A stretch of 64,000 nt of DNA from Hirudinaria manillensis (Eukaryota > Annelida > Clitellata > Hirudinida > Hirudinidae), in NCBI GenBank assembly GCA_034509925.1, contig CM067535.1, forward strand, positions 7,470,701 to 7,534,700. Reading direction: 5' to 3'. Positions 26,660 to 43,430 of the stretch are shown piece after piece (within the stretch, counting starts at the first letter, position 1; each line of letters opens with the position of its first letter). Under the pieces are notes generated by a model that was given only the letters and a program-made list of their open reading frames with translations, was not told the DNA's origin and did not search any database. Made by a program: the position numbers and the translations under genes.

Positions 26660-29600
26660 TCAATCCTCAATAAAGACTTCGTTTACGAGATCCTCGTAAC
26701 CATCCTGAACGGATGATTTAAAGAATACAATTGGAGTGGAAGTGCCGAATATGTATCCGGTAATGAGGTGGTCCGTTTGAGAGTATTTGTGGTAACGTTT
26801 GCCTCCGAACAGTTGCTCTTTTTTCTTTCTCGTTTTGCGAATGCGACAAAGTACGTAAATAAGGATGAATAAGGATAGAATGCCAAGAATTACGAAGGCG
26901 CAGAGCAGCATGTCTTTGTTTTCCTGCCAAAACTTGGCCGCTCTACTCCCAGACCTGATTTGGCTGATGTCTCCGGGAAACCCGGGATATATCAAAGAAA
27001 GAGTTACGTTCTGTCAAAAAACATGTTGTTTGAACAAAAAAAAAATTATAAAATATCGAAGATGCTTCTTTTTAACCTCCGCGTCAAGCTCTCCAGACGC
27101 ATTGAGACTTTTCACGGCGTCCAATACATCTCCCTGTATCAAGGACGTGTTGCCTGCGGTACATTAATTTTATTAATTCAATTATAAAGTTAATTATAAT
27201 TTATAAATAAATTTAAAAACCATTTAAAAAGTCTAGCAAGGCAGCCACCAACCGTCCACAAATATAGATATTCTTAGCTTCCCATCCAACACAATTGGCT
27301 CGTAATCCACAAACTTTACCAACTCGAGATCTTCATTTGTGTACTCCTCGTCCAAATCTTTAGAAGACATGCTTTCCCAAGTCATGGCGGGCATTGAGGT
27401 CGGAAGTGGATTTGTTGGTGATGACTTATTCAAAATGGAATCTACTCCATCGCATGCCTTCAGATCATTCTTCAGTCCTTCAACATTTTCAAACAATTCG
27501 TCGTCAAAAGTCTTGACGTTTCTCTTTAACTTGTTCTTCCTTCTGTCCTGGGACTTTGGTCCAGCTGCGTCCGGATCGAGGTCTGGGATCAAAGCGCCAT
27601 CAAATTTTTCTTCTTTGTAAACTCGAGTGTAATTCCTTTCAGTTGGTTTTCCCTTGACTTTGAGAAATTTCCTTGGAGATCTTTGTTGAACCACAAATGA
27701 AGGATGTGTTATTTCAACTCAATAACAATAATGTATACCAAACATGTAAGTTGTTTTTAAATTTTTACCTCGATTTTGTAGAAATCGTTAATTTCAGCTT
27801 CTTGGCCAGAATTGGTCTCAAAGTTGAGCAGAAATTCTTGAAATTCTGTTATTTGAAATTCTTAATTTGATATTTGAGATTTTCCATTTCACTAATTAAG
27901 CAGGAGCTAACCGTGTGGACTGAGGAGATGTTGAACTCAACGGAGACAAGACTCTTCAGGTCATTATCAACCAATTGCGATAGAGGTTTTAACATCTGAA
28001 ACATTTGTTAGTGAATTCTTTGTTCACCTTTATTTCTTTATTTTTTTTTAATTCAGGTTGGATGGTCTGACCAAATCAATGTGATCTGAAAAAAGAGACT
28101 AACCAATTCTTCCTTGGGAACTAAAACGAAAATGAATGCCACGTTACAATAAGTTTAAATATTCATTTAAAACCGATTCAAGTTAATTATTCATCAGCTA
28201 ATAGCGAAATTTGCCTTCGCTTACTGTTGAGAAAGACTTCATACGAAGCTGTTTCGTTAATTTCTGTTGATAAAAATTGCACCTTAAGATTATAATTTAA
28301 AAAAAAAACAAAACAATAATCGTAAAGAATAGTTATATTCGAGAACTGATATAAGAAATAATTTCCAGCAAAAAATTGGTCTCACTTTTTACACAGGCTC
28401 CACTGGGACACTGCGATATCATTTTTTCCAGCCAATAAACTGCACCTGAAGGACACTTTTTGATGACGATGGGCACGCTTAAGGCATCCACACAAGAGGA
28501 CTCGTCGAGAAATCGATGATAAACACAGAGCTGAGCGACTGTAAAATTCTGCCTCAGAAATGCCAGTCTTTGGTTCTTCTTCTTTGAGTGCAGTTTTGTC
28601 TTTCTCAGCTTTGTAATCCTTTCTCTTTCCTCGGCTAAGATGTTCATATTCTTCTTTCGCTGTTCAACACTCTGTTCCAATTTCTTCATTGCCGCGTAAC
28701 AAGCAGACGTATTTACGGTGCTAACGTTAAGAGAGAACTTTGTTCCATTGTTATCCAACTCGATCAAATCGCCTTTTCCTGAATGGAGCAGAGAAGTGAG
28801 TGTGCGAATACTTCCGAGCCACATTTCATTGTCTTGCAACTCTCTGCCGATAATGGACGAATTCATTAATAGTTGTTGCAGTATTAGGAACTGCTGAAGC
28901 TCTTGTATGGTGTCCACGTCTCTCAGCATGTACGAGTATAATCTTCTCGAGTGACTCTCGAATATGTAATCATAAACTCTCTCGTATTTTGGCAGATAAA
29001 ATGTCTGTGAAGTGGACAACATCTTGGTGGAAGCAGAAGGAAAGTCTTCATATGAGACCGGGTTTGGATCCGTGGAGTTTATTGGAACGGAATCGGCCTC
29101 TGCGGTATGAGTTGGTTGTTCTTCGGACTTGTTTGAAAATGATGAGGACATCCTGAGATCTTCGTATGATCGGGCTGGAAAGCTTGAGTCGTTCATCATC
29201 GTTGATAATGATGTTGGTGACGATAATAGTGGAGGCGCTGATGATAGTGATGGTGATGTCATACTTGATATCACTTCCCGGTTCTTAATCTTGTCTCCAT
29301 GAATTTTGAAATATCGTCTCCTACTCAGATAATCTTTATCGTCATCATTATCATCATCATCATCATCATCATCGTTTACCACATCATTATCATCATCATC
29401 ATCATTATCATCGTATTCGTCAACTCCTGATCCTCCTGAACTCCAGGATTTTAGCTGAGGATATAACATGCTCCGTTGGAAGAGAAGTGAGTTGTCGAAC
29501 GATAACGAAAGCGGATGCAACGTTCCACATCTGTGGGGCTGATAATAACAAGAATAATATTTAATTAATATCTAGTAAATTAACTCTTGAATTAACTCTG

Positions 29601-30705
29601 ATAATTCTAATAATAATGACTTAATTGAAATTTCAATCATAAGTTTCTGAAATTCAAATATCTAATTTATCTAATGAATTACGTATATAATGGCATGTTT
29701 GCAACTGGTGGGTTCCATCCTCACTGAAACTCATCAGTGACGGATCTGTCAAAGTACACTTTGGCAGGGAGTAGAGGACAAATTTGGAGTAGAGACAAAA
29801 AATTTGTTCAGAAACAGAGCCAATTTGAATCCCCGGTCGTCAAACTTAAATCTCTTTTCTTTTTCTATATCACGGGTGACATTAACCAAGCCCTACCCTC
29901 TTGAATCCTCCATTGAACCTCGCCATAAAAATCTTTTACCTTCACATGTCCGTAGATTATTTCGCTTCTGATCCCATTGACTGAAAATCCAAACCAACGT
30001 CTGAGTGGAAGCAACTGAGCGTCGCATTCGAACTTCTTCCTCCCATTTTCCTACAACACTCGGTAATTATTTTATAACAATTAATTGTTAATTAATGGTA
30101 TAATATTAGTTAATTCATAATATAATGTTTATTTATTATAATAATTAGTTATTATAATCATTTTTGTTTTATTTGTATATAGTATAATAGTTTAGATTAT
30201 TATAACAATGTAATTTCTTATGCTGCTACTGGTGATTTCTAGAAAACAATGTAACTACGTAGCTACATACTATATACTATATGATACTATATGATAAGCT
30301 ATAAAACTTTATAGCTATGTAGCTTGTTTCACGAAACAGTATCGAATCCAACCGATGGTACTTCGCTGTCGTCATAACTCCAATGCCTCCATGGCTGCTC
30401 CAAAATTTCTGCTGTTTGACAAGGATCCCTGATCTCCTCAGTTAGATCATCAGGGATGTGCAGAGTTGATTTTGGACGAACTGTTTGGCTTTCTTGCTGC
30501 GATGAAGTAGCAGATGCTTTGAAAGTTTCGTCGGATGGAATCGCTGAATTAGCTAAAAATAGAATTGAATGAACCAATCCTGGAGCTGGGTTGTAAGAAT
30601 TGTAATGTATTTGTGTACATCACCTGTTGATGGAATGTAAAACAACGTGAGTAACGACGCAACGAAGACGCACTGAAATCCGCAATACATCCACAATATC
30701 ATCAT
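26660..30705 (-). CDS. uncharacterised type I single-pass membrane protein
   Basis: Eleven exons join in frame to 877 residues: 30705-30624, 30552-30338, 30050-29940, 29538-28386, 28263-28225, 28120-28104, 27995-27912, 27845-27769, 27680-27253, 27153-27077, 27010-26660. It starts with a hydrophobic signal sequence (MMILWMYCGFQCVFVASLLT). A large ectodomain follows with an Asp-rich tract from a GAT microsatellite (about 29425-29335), Ser/Thr-rich stretches and a Lys/Arg-rich helix-like part (near 28700-28540). Two CPSGA motifs lie at 28435-28385 (CPSGAVYWLEKM, CPSGACVK). Two later blocks rich in beta-like pattern (YEVFLNIPKEEL...VEFNISSV and LIQGDVLDAVKSLNASGELD) vaguely recall SEA domains. 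One membrane helix (CAFVILGILSLFILIYVLC) and a basic, roughly 65-residue cytoplasmic tail with Tyr residues end the protein. I do not recognise the family. The unbroken frame over eleven exons makes it a real gene. Confidence 0.8.
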
Positions 30706-32404
30706 CGTTCTCTATTGATAACTTCGATACATCTATATTTGAGCTTCAAATTTTATTCGTCGGGTTTTCAAAGATAAAAAAAAATTCAGCAAAGCTAGCG
30801 GAAGGAACATCAGATGCTTTTCCTTACAAATAACATCGTTACAATCTGTTCTTCAAACTTTCTACGATAAGTCATGATTATAGAATTACCAAAACAATTT
30901 GCAAGCAGTAACTCTTAGAGTGCTGATGCACTAGTGCCTATTTGCTGTTGCTGCTTTTCAATCCCCACATGGAATAATAGAATTTTAAAAACCACAACTT
31001 TTAAGTAAATATGCAGAGACTGGTTCATTAATATTTGGTTAACAAATTTAAGGTTTCAAGAATAGTATTTCAGTGCATAAGTTTATGTCTGAGATAAAAG
31101 CACGACAGTTCCTCATTTTAGAGACGATCACTGTTAATAAATCGAAACTTTGCTAACAACAAAATAAAGCTTTTAAATGTTAAAATGTATACAATATTGT
31201 TCTATTTGTTTTAAGATAAACTAGTTGTTTATTTTTATCAATCGCATCTCATATACTTTGTACTTTCAAATAATTTTTTATTTGCCAATATTTATGAAGA
31301 GTTTCGAGAAGTGAGACTGAAATTTGAATGGAAATTGTCGGAAGGCTAAAAAGGAATTGACGAAGCCAACATTTATTAAAAACATAATAGATATGTAAAT
31401 TGTTAAACTATTCTTCATTTTTTGAAGATATTTGTTTTATGGTTGAATAATTGTGAAAAAGCTGCAAGACTCCATGGCCGCAAACTCGTTTCAGTAATCC
31501 TCAGTTTTGTTAAGTAATGTTTGAAGAACCTTAATGTATAAATTCCAAAGTTATGAAACTTAAGAAATGAAAGTCAATGAATTAAGGCTGGTGGATGAAA
31601 GTAATTTTAGTCCTGATGCGCCATGTATAAGTTTAATAAAATATGATTAAATTTTAATCTCTCTGAAACATAATCATTTTATTAACGATTTATTTTAAAT
31701 ATAATTAACACATTTTTACAAACCAGCGCTCATAAATCTGTCTCTTCGCCATTGAGTCGAAAACACTATGATCTTCGCCGATATTGGTTTATGTTGTTTC
31801 CGTGAAGAGCTCAAGAACTAGGTTTGATATATTAAATAAGTTTATTTTCTTGTTGACTGTTAAGAGCTGCTTTTCGAGTATTCTCTGACAATGTTTTTGC
31901 TTGCCTGCCGGCGTCCCGTCGGATGTGTTTAGCGTGGTTTTACCGAATAGTTTGGATTATCGCACATATATTACGACAGGATTTTGAACAAAATGTTTGT
32001 TTACGCGTGAGAATTAATTAAAGTTACTTATCGCACTTGTTGCTTATCGAACATAGGAGCCACAAAGGTTTTATCATAATTCTATGCATCACTCAAACTG
32101 ATTCACATACTAATCGTAGCATACTAATTTTGTGTGTTAATTTTGTTAAACAGCCTGGAGCTTTTATGAACTTGCTAGGTCATTTTGCTTAAACAATCAA
32201 CAACAAAAGCCCAGGAAATCCACCACTATCAACATATAGCTTCAAGTTTAAAATTACAAAGGCAATATATTGCTAAAACTTTGCACTTCTTGGAACAAGA
32301 CCGCTGTCAGCCTTAGCGGCACTTGGAACTTATTTCGGTCTCTTTCAAAGTCTCGTTTTCTTCACGTTCATACTCCTCGACTGTTTCACCAGAATCAGAA
32401 CAAA
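30706..32404. promoter_or_regulatory. divergent spacer and 5' UTR between orphan membrane gene and CK2 alpha
   Basis: About 1.7 kb without supported coding sequence. The part 31740-32404 probably contains the promoter and 5' UTR (possibly a first non-coding exon) of the CK2 alpha gene. An open frame runs upstream of its ATG from about 32270 but lacks an ATG. Confidence 0.4.
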
Positions 32405-36328
<3,924 letters not shown>

Positions 36329-37953
36329 GAAGGTATTCCCTTTGGTTAGATGCAGAAGTCCACAATCCTCCCTTAAGTTAGTGAATGGGCCTAATCCACG
36401 GAGCATGAAGAGGAGCTGTGCTCAATTTTTTTTTTTGACGTTTTGTAACCCATTGCTATCGTACTACCTTAAGAGTTTTATAAAAATGAAAAATAACATC
36501 ATAGTCCATCGTCATCACCGACGTTACGATTATTACTGTTGTCATTATGATGATGATGATGATTATTACTATTATTATTAATAATATCATTATTGTTTGT
36601 AATAGTGCTTTAGCATCAATGTCGAAAATAAAAGTAATTATGATGGTAATTAAAGTCCAGTGAGGTGCATAATGTAAATGAATGCTTCTTGGTTACGATC
36701 ATTATCAAGACATTGGTGAGCCTTAGAGAGCTGTCGAATGCATCTTATAACTTATTATTAATTAATTCATTCATTTCCATGGCAGGGCTTGAACTTAATG
36801 CCTGAGATGACATTAATTATATTAATATAATTATTAATATTTTTCATTAATTATATTAATATAATTATTAATATTATTAATTACATTTGCTGCAATCATA
36901 ATTTTAAGATGAACCAGTCATGTTGGCTTTGCTGACCACATTTGTGTCCATGAATGTCCTCTTGAAATTGGTTTTGCGAACTATGGACTCATGGGCAAAT
37001 GATTTGTTGTGGTGTGGTTACCTTGTGGGACTACATCTTGATAGAAATTGAAACGTGGGCAACATGGAGTCAGTATAATTGTGAGGGTGATGATTGTGGC
37101 TTGATTGACTTCTAAGGGAGTTGTTTGATGCTCGGTTTTTGATTGCACCACCTGGTTGACCACGCTACAAAAGTTAAGCTGTTTCAAATATCTAACTCTT
37201 TGAAGAATGAATCTCACATCTGTCACAGGAGCAACTATCTTGCTGAATCACTTTCTTCCTACTTGGCTAGGTTTGTAGTTTTGCAATGCTTTTGGACTTT
37301 GGTATTTGGTTACGCACCCCGATGAAGTGCTAGGGGTTATCGGTAAAATTATTTAAATTAATGCACGGATCATTATCAAGACGGCAATGACGACAACATC
37401 TGAGATTCCTTTGTAGAAATATCTTGAATAATTAAAGAATTTATACTATTTAAACCGCATTGGTTCGATTTACATAACGTTCGAAAAGTGTACGAAGCAC
37501 ACGAGTCACGTGATAAAGAGATGCAACGTGGAAAATAAATTTCAATCTGGCGAGGATTTTACAAAATGCTAGAACATGCCAAGTGGCTTAAATATCAGAG
37601 TATCAAAATATCTTTAAAAAAAAGTAGTAATAAAGGTGAGTCGAGAGAACAGGTGGGTTTAAGAATTATACGTGTTCTGATCGCTGCATCACTTTGATAA
37701 TTTGGGGCTCGGTCATATGTAAAAAGACTTTTTATAAAATGCTAGTTAAGGTTAGATATTAAGTGAAATTGGTAATATCTAAAAAATCTCAATATTAGCT
37801 TAATAAATTATGATGCAATCCAGCTAATGAATTAAACCTAGAAAAGATTTGTATCCAAAATACTTGCATTAAATGAATCGTGCTTGCAATGAAACTCAAT
37901 GTAGACGTCAACACACATGCAGATAAGAGACGCTGCTGAAGACAGCAAAGAAA
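36329..37953. other. 3' spacer between CK2 alpha and the GT14 transferase
   Basis: About 1.6 kb between convergent genes. The first part is CK2 alpha 3' UTR (AATAAA at 36627). The rest is AT-rich, with a palindromic attaattatattaatataa tract repeated near 36810-36885. The open frame at 37143-37325 has no recognisable domain. Confidence 0.5.
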
Positions 37954-40900
37954 TTAAGTCGTATTATTCTTGAGATCCTCTTCCGGAGAATTTTGCTGGT
38001 AATCGTGTTGGAAAGTCCAGTCGTCAGGAACGTAGAAGTGATTTTGAACAAATTCCAGGTCCTTGTAGTGATCAAAATCGACTTCTCCTGGTCCGTGAAG
38101 CATTGGTCGGTCTGTTCTTAGGTATTGGAAGGTCAGTCTGGCCGAATTCTCCGTCTCCTCTACTCCGTATCGTCCGTCCAGTTCATCACCATAAAGATAG
38201 AAAGTCTTGTTAGGGTAGACAAAATGGTCTTTGTTTTGAAGACCACCGCCAGTCAAATTGGGATGTTTCTTCATGTTCTCTTTGATTATGCCGTTGATCA
38301 CAGATTCATTTAATCTTTTCAAAGAATGCTGGCCTTCATCTGTAAAATCCAAATCATCAAGAAACATTTTGTTTTTTTCCTGATTGGCCTTGTTCCAATA
38401 AAATCCCCTTTTGAACTCCAACTTAGTCCGGTTGTACAGCAACTCTTCCATGCAGTCGTAGGTCAGAGGTTGGTGATTATAATCAAACTTGTTGGCAAAA
38501 AGTTCATCTCTAGAAGCGAGAAGAGGTAGATCTCCCACACCAAAGTTGCAAATCTGCCTCACCCATTTGCCTTTGCAAGGCCAAGCAAAAGGAGAGTAAC
38601 CCCAGTTTTTAAATCGCACAATAAAGCGATTAAATTGCGTGTCTGTTTCTGGATTCTTTCCTGCGTAGAGATGTAATTGGGTCAGATTTTAATATTTTAA
38701 TTTAATAATATTTAATTATTTAATAATTTTAATAGACAACCATTAGATTAATAATCAATAGATTACCATATCTATATTTTTAAAAATCAGAATTCAATTC
38801 ATGAGTTTGAGAAGGACATTTATGATGTAGATGACCTTTGCATCATCTTCTTTCAAAAACTTCAAATTCTCATTTCATAACAAGCAGTCATTTAAAAAAA
38901 GAAAGAAAGACATATTGTGATGAAACTATTTGATTCATTACTGAAACTCTAGACTTATAACTGATAACTCATCAGTTAACAATTGACTACAATGAACTGT
39001 GATGAACAATATTATTTAAGAAACAAATCTTTATTAATATCTACACATTGACATAAATAATAATTTCCATAAAGAACAATGCCGACACCAAGACACAGAA
39101 TAAGCAACAGGTATATATACCTGTATATCCTCCAGGCACACTGAAGTTGGGATTATTATTGAGAGTGGAGAAGAAGTGTTCATCTGGTACCCAAACATCG
39201 TCCAAATATTTTAGCAGTTTCTCCGAAATCGGATGGTGAATGGCAAAGTCCACAAATTCTCTGCTCAGCAAGACATGCACAGAACCCTTCCATATCTTGA
39301 GGCCACCGGGGGCTGGTCGCTCGTCGTAATATTTAAGAGCAGAATCCTGCATCCTATAATAGATAATCCAATTACTTTAATTAATGCATTGAAATCAATG
39401 TTGGTTCTCTCTAACTCTTAACCACCATCACATCCTTGTTGAGTCACAAATCTATTATTTCAATAAAACCATAGAATATAAAAACATAGAATCCTTGAAT
39501 ACCAAAAAACAAATTTATTTATAGCTTTCAGAGTTTCAATAATTTTTCAGAGTTAAGCTATAAGATTAACAATTAAAATAAAAGCATAATGGATCTCTTA
39601 AATATTTAATGAAATAAAATACATAAATAAAAATCATTGTAACTTGCAATGAAAAAAAAAGGTGAAATGACAAATGTTTGCTTTCATCATAATAATGAAC
39701 GAAAGCATTCATCACCAGCTGGTATTTAAGCAATTGATTGTCCAATCGATTCATTCAATCATTTTATTGAACTAGAAGTGCACAGAAGAAAAGGTCTTGT
39801 TCACAAGCTCCTACAAAGATTAAGATGTGAGTGAATAGCCAGGTTTAAAGATGCTCATTCGGATGTTACATTCAAAGTTAAGTGTATACTTGTTCATTAA
39901 TGAATTAATTAATAAATTATGAATGCTGAAGTCATAAGCACCATTAAACATAACCTTTGAACCCATCAACACAAAGCATAGGCACGTGACCTCTTGATGC
40001 GCGAATCCAGTCAATTTAATAACCTTTGGATCGATGTTAAAATAAAAGCACTTATTTCGAATTTAAGATTCCGAGTGAAGAAAATGTTTGACAAAAAAAG
40101 ATAGCTTAGAGGGTTATATTCCTGCAAGCAATAGTAGATAAATTTTTGAACAAGTACACAGGCATAGGAAAAAAATCATTCATGCTTCAAACTTCTCGTT
40201 TTAAACTGTCCCTTTCACATTACGATGCCACATCAAAGCTATCACTCTACTTAGATAACTTGAAAATCATGACAGCATCACTGCTAAGCCATCTGACAGC
40301 AAATAATTAACCAAAGCACATCACTGGCTCAGACTATCCAGAAGATTGAATAATAATCTATATAAATAAAAATGCAATTTGTGTTTGTAATGTGCAAATG
40401 TTCTCTGAAAGTACTTAACCAATTACTTTGAAATTTTGACACAACATAGTGCTCGATTAGAGGAGTGTTTGTATATAGGTTTCATATATGTGCCATGACT
40501 ACATCGTGTAATGATATTGAGCCACAGCAATGCGTGGCTGGGCACCACTAGTAATAAATAATAATAATATATCATATGTATAGCATCGTGCGCATGAGCT
40601 ACAATCTTTGCAGGCACGAAATGAAATTTTTTCAATAGACCTCCTTTTGTTGAATGAAATCCAAAAAGTGCTTAGACCCTCTGATTGTAAATTTGCTGAT
40701 CATCTCAGCAAAACAATTAATGGTATTATTATTATATAAAACCTTGTCTCCATATTTACATTATGATAAATTTATATTAATGGCACATCAACAGACAACT
40801 TTTTAATGAAGGACTACAGTCATTCACAGCATCAAAATTACTAAGCCCATACATTATAGCCTGAAAGAGCTCCACAACTTAAAAATATTTTTAAAAAAAT

Positions 40901-43430
40901 ATAAAGTTGATGAAGCAGTTTTTTTTAAATTTAGAGTTTATTCAAACAAACGACTATGTATACATAACACAATAAAACAAATTAACCTAAAAAACAAGCA
41001 AAATAAACTCATAGGGTCAGTCTTAAGGACTGCATGCTTCCGCTGGATGGACTGACTCCGAAAATCACATTCTGTATAACGTAAACATATAAATTCAAAC
41101 AATTGAGACATCCCTTACTAGTTGAAAGTTATACGATTTTTAAAATAACAAGAACAATAAATCAAAGGGGCAAGAATGTAAATAGGTTAACTCCTTCATT
41201 GATTCTTCTACTGAGACATATATTCTTGGGCCATAGCATTGTATAGAGACTAATTTCAAAGCAGATTTAGCCAAAGATATTCCTGAGTGTTACATAAAAA
41301 AATTAGGAAGGATAATTGTTGAAATTATTGCTTGCTAAGAAAAAGTCAGAAAATATTTTAGGATTTTAGAATTGAAATCATAAGTGAACATGAAAAGAGC
41401 AGCTTGTAATTTATGAATTTGTGATACATTTAACAGATTGTTGTTAGTGACAGCAGAGGCAGTTGATGATAGAGGTGGCGGTAGGAAAATGTGTATACAT
41501 ACAATCTGTTTTTAGACAAGAGAGAAATATAGTAGAAGTGCTACTTTAGTGTTGATAAATGGTCAAATTCTTGAAATTACACCTATATTCCATTCCTAGA
41601 GATATGAATTTGCATACAAGATATTTATTTGACCAAAGATAAGTGTTCATCTATTAATATTCCTAGATATCTAATACTTGAGACTCTATTAATGAAAATC
41701 CCATCTACGTAGAGAGAAGAGTTACATTTAATAACTTTTCTAGAAGACTGAAAAGCAATAAAGTTCAATTTGACAACATTTCTCTCTTGGTATTAGTCAA
41801 CAATCTCTTGCATTCTTGTCTGTCCTCTTTGCATAGGTCCTGGCACAAGACTATTTTTATATGTTAAAAATTTCACTCTTCTCAAGCTTATAACTTATAG
41901 TTAAAGTGCTCAAATGTAAAAGGATGTCACTTCGGTGTTGACCATTATCAATGAATTGGAAGGATGAACACAATTTCACAACACATTTGAAATAAAAATG
42001 CATAATTTGTGGGAAAGCTCCAAGCCTGCAAAAATATCAGAACTATAAAGAAGCATCTTCTCAAACAATGACCTTCTTGAGTGAGTGAGTTGTACGGGAG
42101 ACATGATTTTTTGGATGGTAAGCAATTTACCTAATGATCTTGCACTATGGAGATTTATGAGATAAAAAATTCACTTAAATCACTCAAGCTTGTGTTGAAA
42201 GTTTGAATCTGCTATCATAATCACAATTCATCAGTATCACAATCATCATTCCACTGCCACAAACTTTGATGGAAAATCAATGCATTTCAATTATGAAGGC
42301 ATCAATAAAATGAACCTTGAACCAATGTAACACAAGTTTGCTCAATAGTTTTCAGAAATAGATGAGTTTTGCATGAATGATGAACTTCTATTCTGAGATA
42401 ATATCAACCACACCAACCAACACTATTGCAATGAAAGATGTCAATAATTGTAATGATATTGATCACTCATTTTTTTCTACAATTATTAATTTTTTGCACC
42501 TCCATCATCATGAGCAGCAGCACCTCACAACCATCATCATCATAATCACAGTTACCTTGCTCTAGTGGCCTCCATGTTGTTGGATCCGTTGAAGATTTTC
42601 AGGATCCTGATGATTTCTAGGTTGGTTCTGAGGGGAAACTCTTGTCCTGTGAGATTGATGAAATATTTCCAAAGTGGTTTCTTTTTCTTTTTACCAATTC
42701 CATCAGAACTTGAATTGGAATTGATTTCAACTGCAAACTTGTTCCACAACTCCTTCATGCATTCAATTTCTGGCTTCAACACAGTAATTGTTGCCCATTT
42801 TACATCAAAAGAGGCCAGAATTATGAAGATCTTATCATTATCAAAACAATTAACCAGTAACTGAACATTCTTCTTGAATTCTGGATCAGACTTTACATCT
42901 ACATGGATGCAATAGTAATTCTGTGGCCTGTAAATTGCTCTAAGCAATTTTTCAAACTGATGAAAATCTTTGTAAATAAGTATGCTAAAGGCTAAAGGAA
43001 ATTCTGCTTCCTCAGTGTCAGCAGGCTCTCTGGCAAATTCCCTTGCTGACAAATAGGAGTTACATTCATCCAATTCTGATGGTATATTATACTTATAAAC
43101 AATAGGTTTGAGATTTGCATGATATTTGTCAGCTTTCTTTTTCTCTAAAGGATCTCCAACAAAAAGGGCCCTGCAATTTACTGCTTCCACTTTAATTTTT
43201 GGCACATTCTTTAATTTTTCTGCTAATGTCGATTGTTTATCTGTCTTTGTAAAGGACTCGTTTAAACTCAGATTGTTGTCAGATTGGTTAGGTGTCTCTT
43301 GTGTCGCATAGATATTTACATAGGACGTGTCATAGTATTCAGACCTCTTGCTTATTAGAAAGATGTAACAAATGAAAACTGCAAACAGCAAAATGGCAAG
43401 AAATATTAGCCTCAAACTTCTTACTAGCAT
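37954..43430 (-). CDS. GT14-family beta-1,6-N-acetylglucosaminyltransferase (core-2/I-branching type)
   Basis: Three coding exons join in frame to 604 residues: 43430-42556, 39353-39121, 38660-37954. The first ATG gives a type II Golgi topology: a four-residue cytoplasmic start, then the anchor SLRLIFLAILLFAVFICYIF, then a luminal stem and catalytic domain. GT14 blocks are clear: CNSYLSAREF, FSILIYKDFHQFEKLLRAIY, YYCIHVDVKS, WATITVLKPEIECMKEL, YFINLTGQEFPLRTN, LKIWKGSVHVLLSREFV, WVPDEHFFSTL (the PDE segment holds the catalytic Glu of core-2 enzymes), CKGKWVRQICNFGVGDL and LFANKF. Such enzymes add beta-1,6-GlcNAc to O-glycans. The C-terminal region beyond the usual end (38400-37954, about 145 residues) is an extension. 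Open frame upstream of the ATG likely belongs to the 5' UTR exon (acceptor near 43502). Confidence 0.88.
39354..42555 (-). other. 3.2 kb intron of the GT14 gene
   Basis: By far the longest intron in the window. Apart from a 195-bp Helitron-like element (40357-40551) it is unique AT-rich DNA with no supported gene. Exon phases on both sides fit a direct join (GCA AG + G), so no missing coding exon is required. Confidence 0.7.
40357..40551 (+). mobile_element. short non-autonomous Helitron-like element
   Basis: Begins with TCTATATAAATAAAAATG and ends with CACCACTAG, flanked by host A (40356) and T (40552), as Helitrons insert between A and T. Ten to fifteen bases before the CTAG end there is a GC-richer stem (AGCCACAGC / GCGTGGCT, loop AAT), the typical 3' hairpin. 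There are no terminal inverted repeats or target duplication. It encodes nothing and would need Rep/helicase supplied elsewhere. Confidence 0.75.

Noticed and set aside
32270..32404. In-frame 45-codon N-terminal extension of CK2 alpha resembling a mitochondrial presequence
   Set aside because: The frame has no ATG (it begins at TTG after an in-frame TAA at 32249-32251), and the ATG at 32405 gives the exact conserved CK2 N-terminus.
37143..37325. 60-codon plus-strand frame between CK2 alpha and the GT14 gene
   Set aside because: No recognisable features; likely chance in a 3' spacer.
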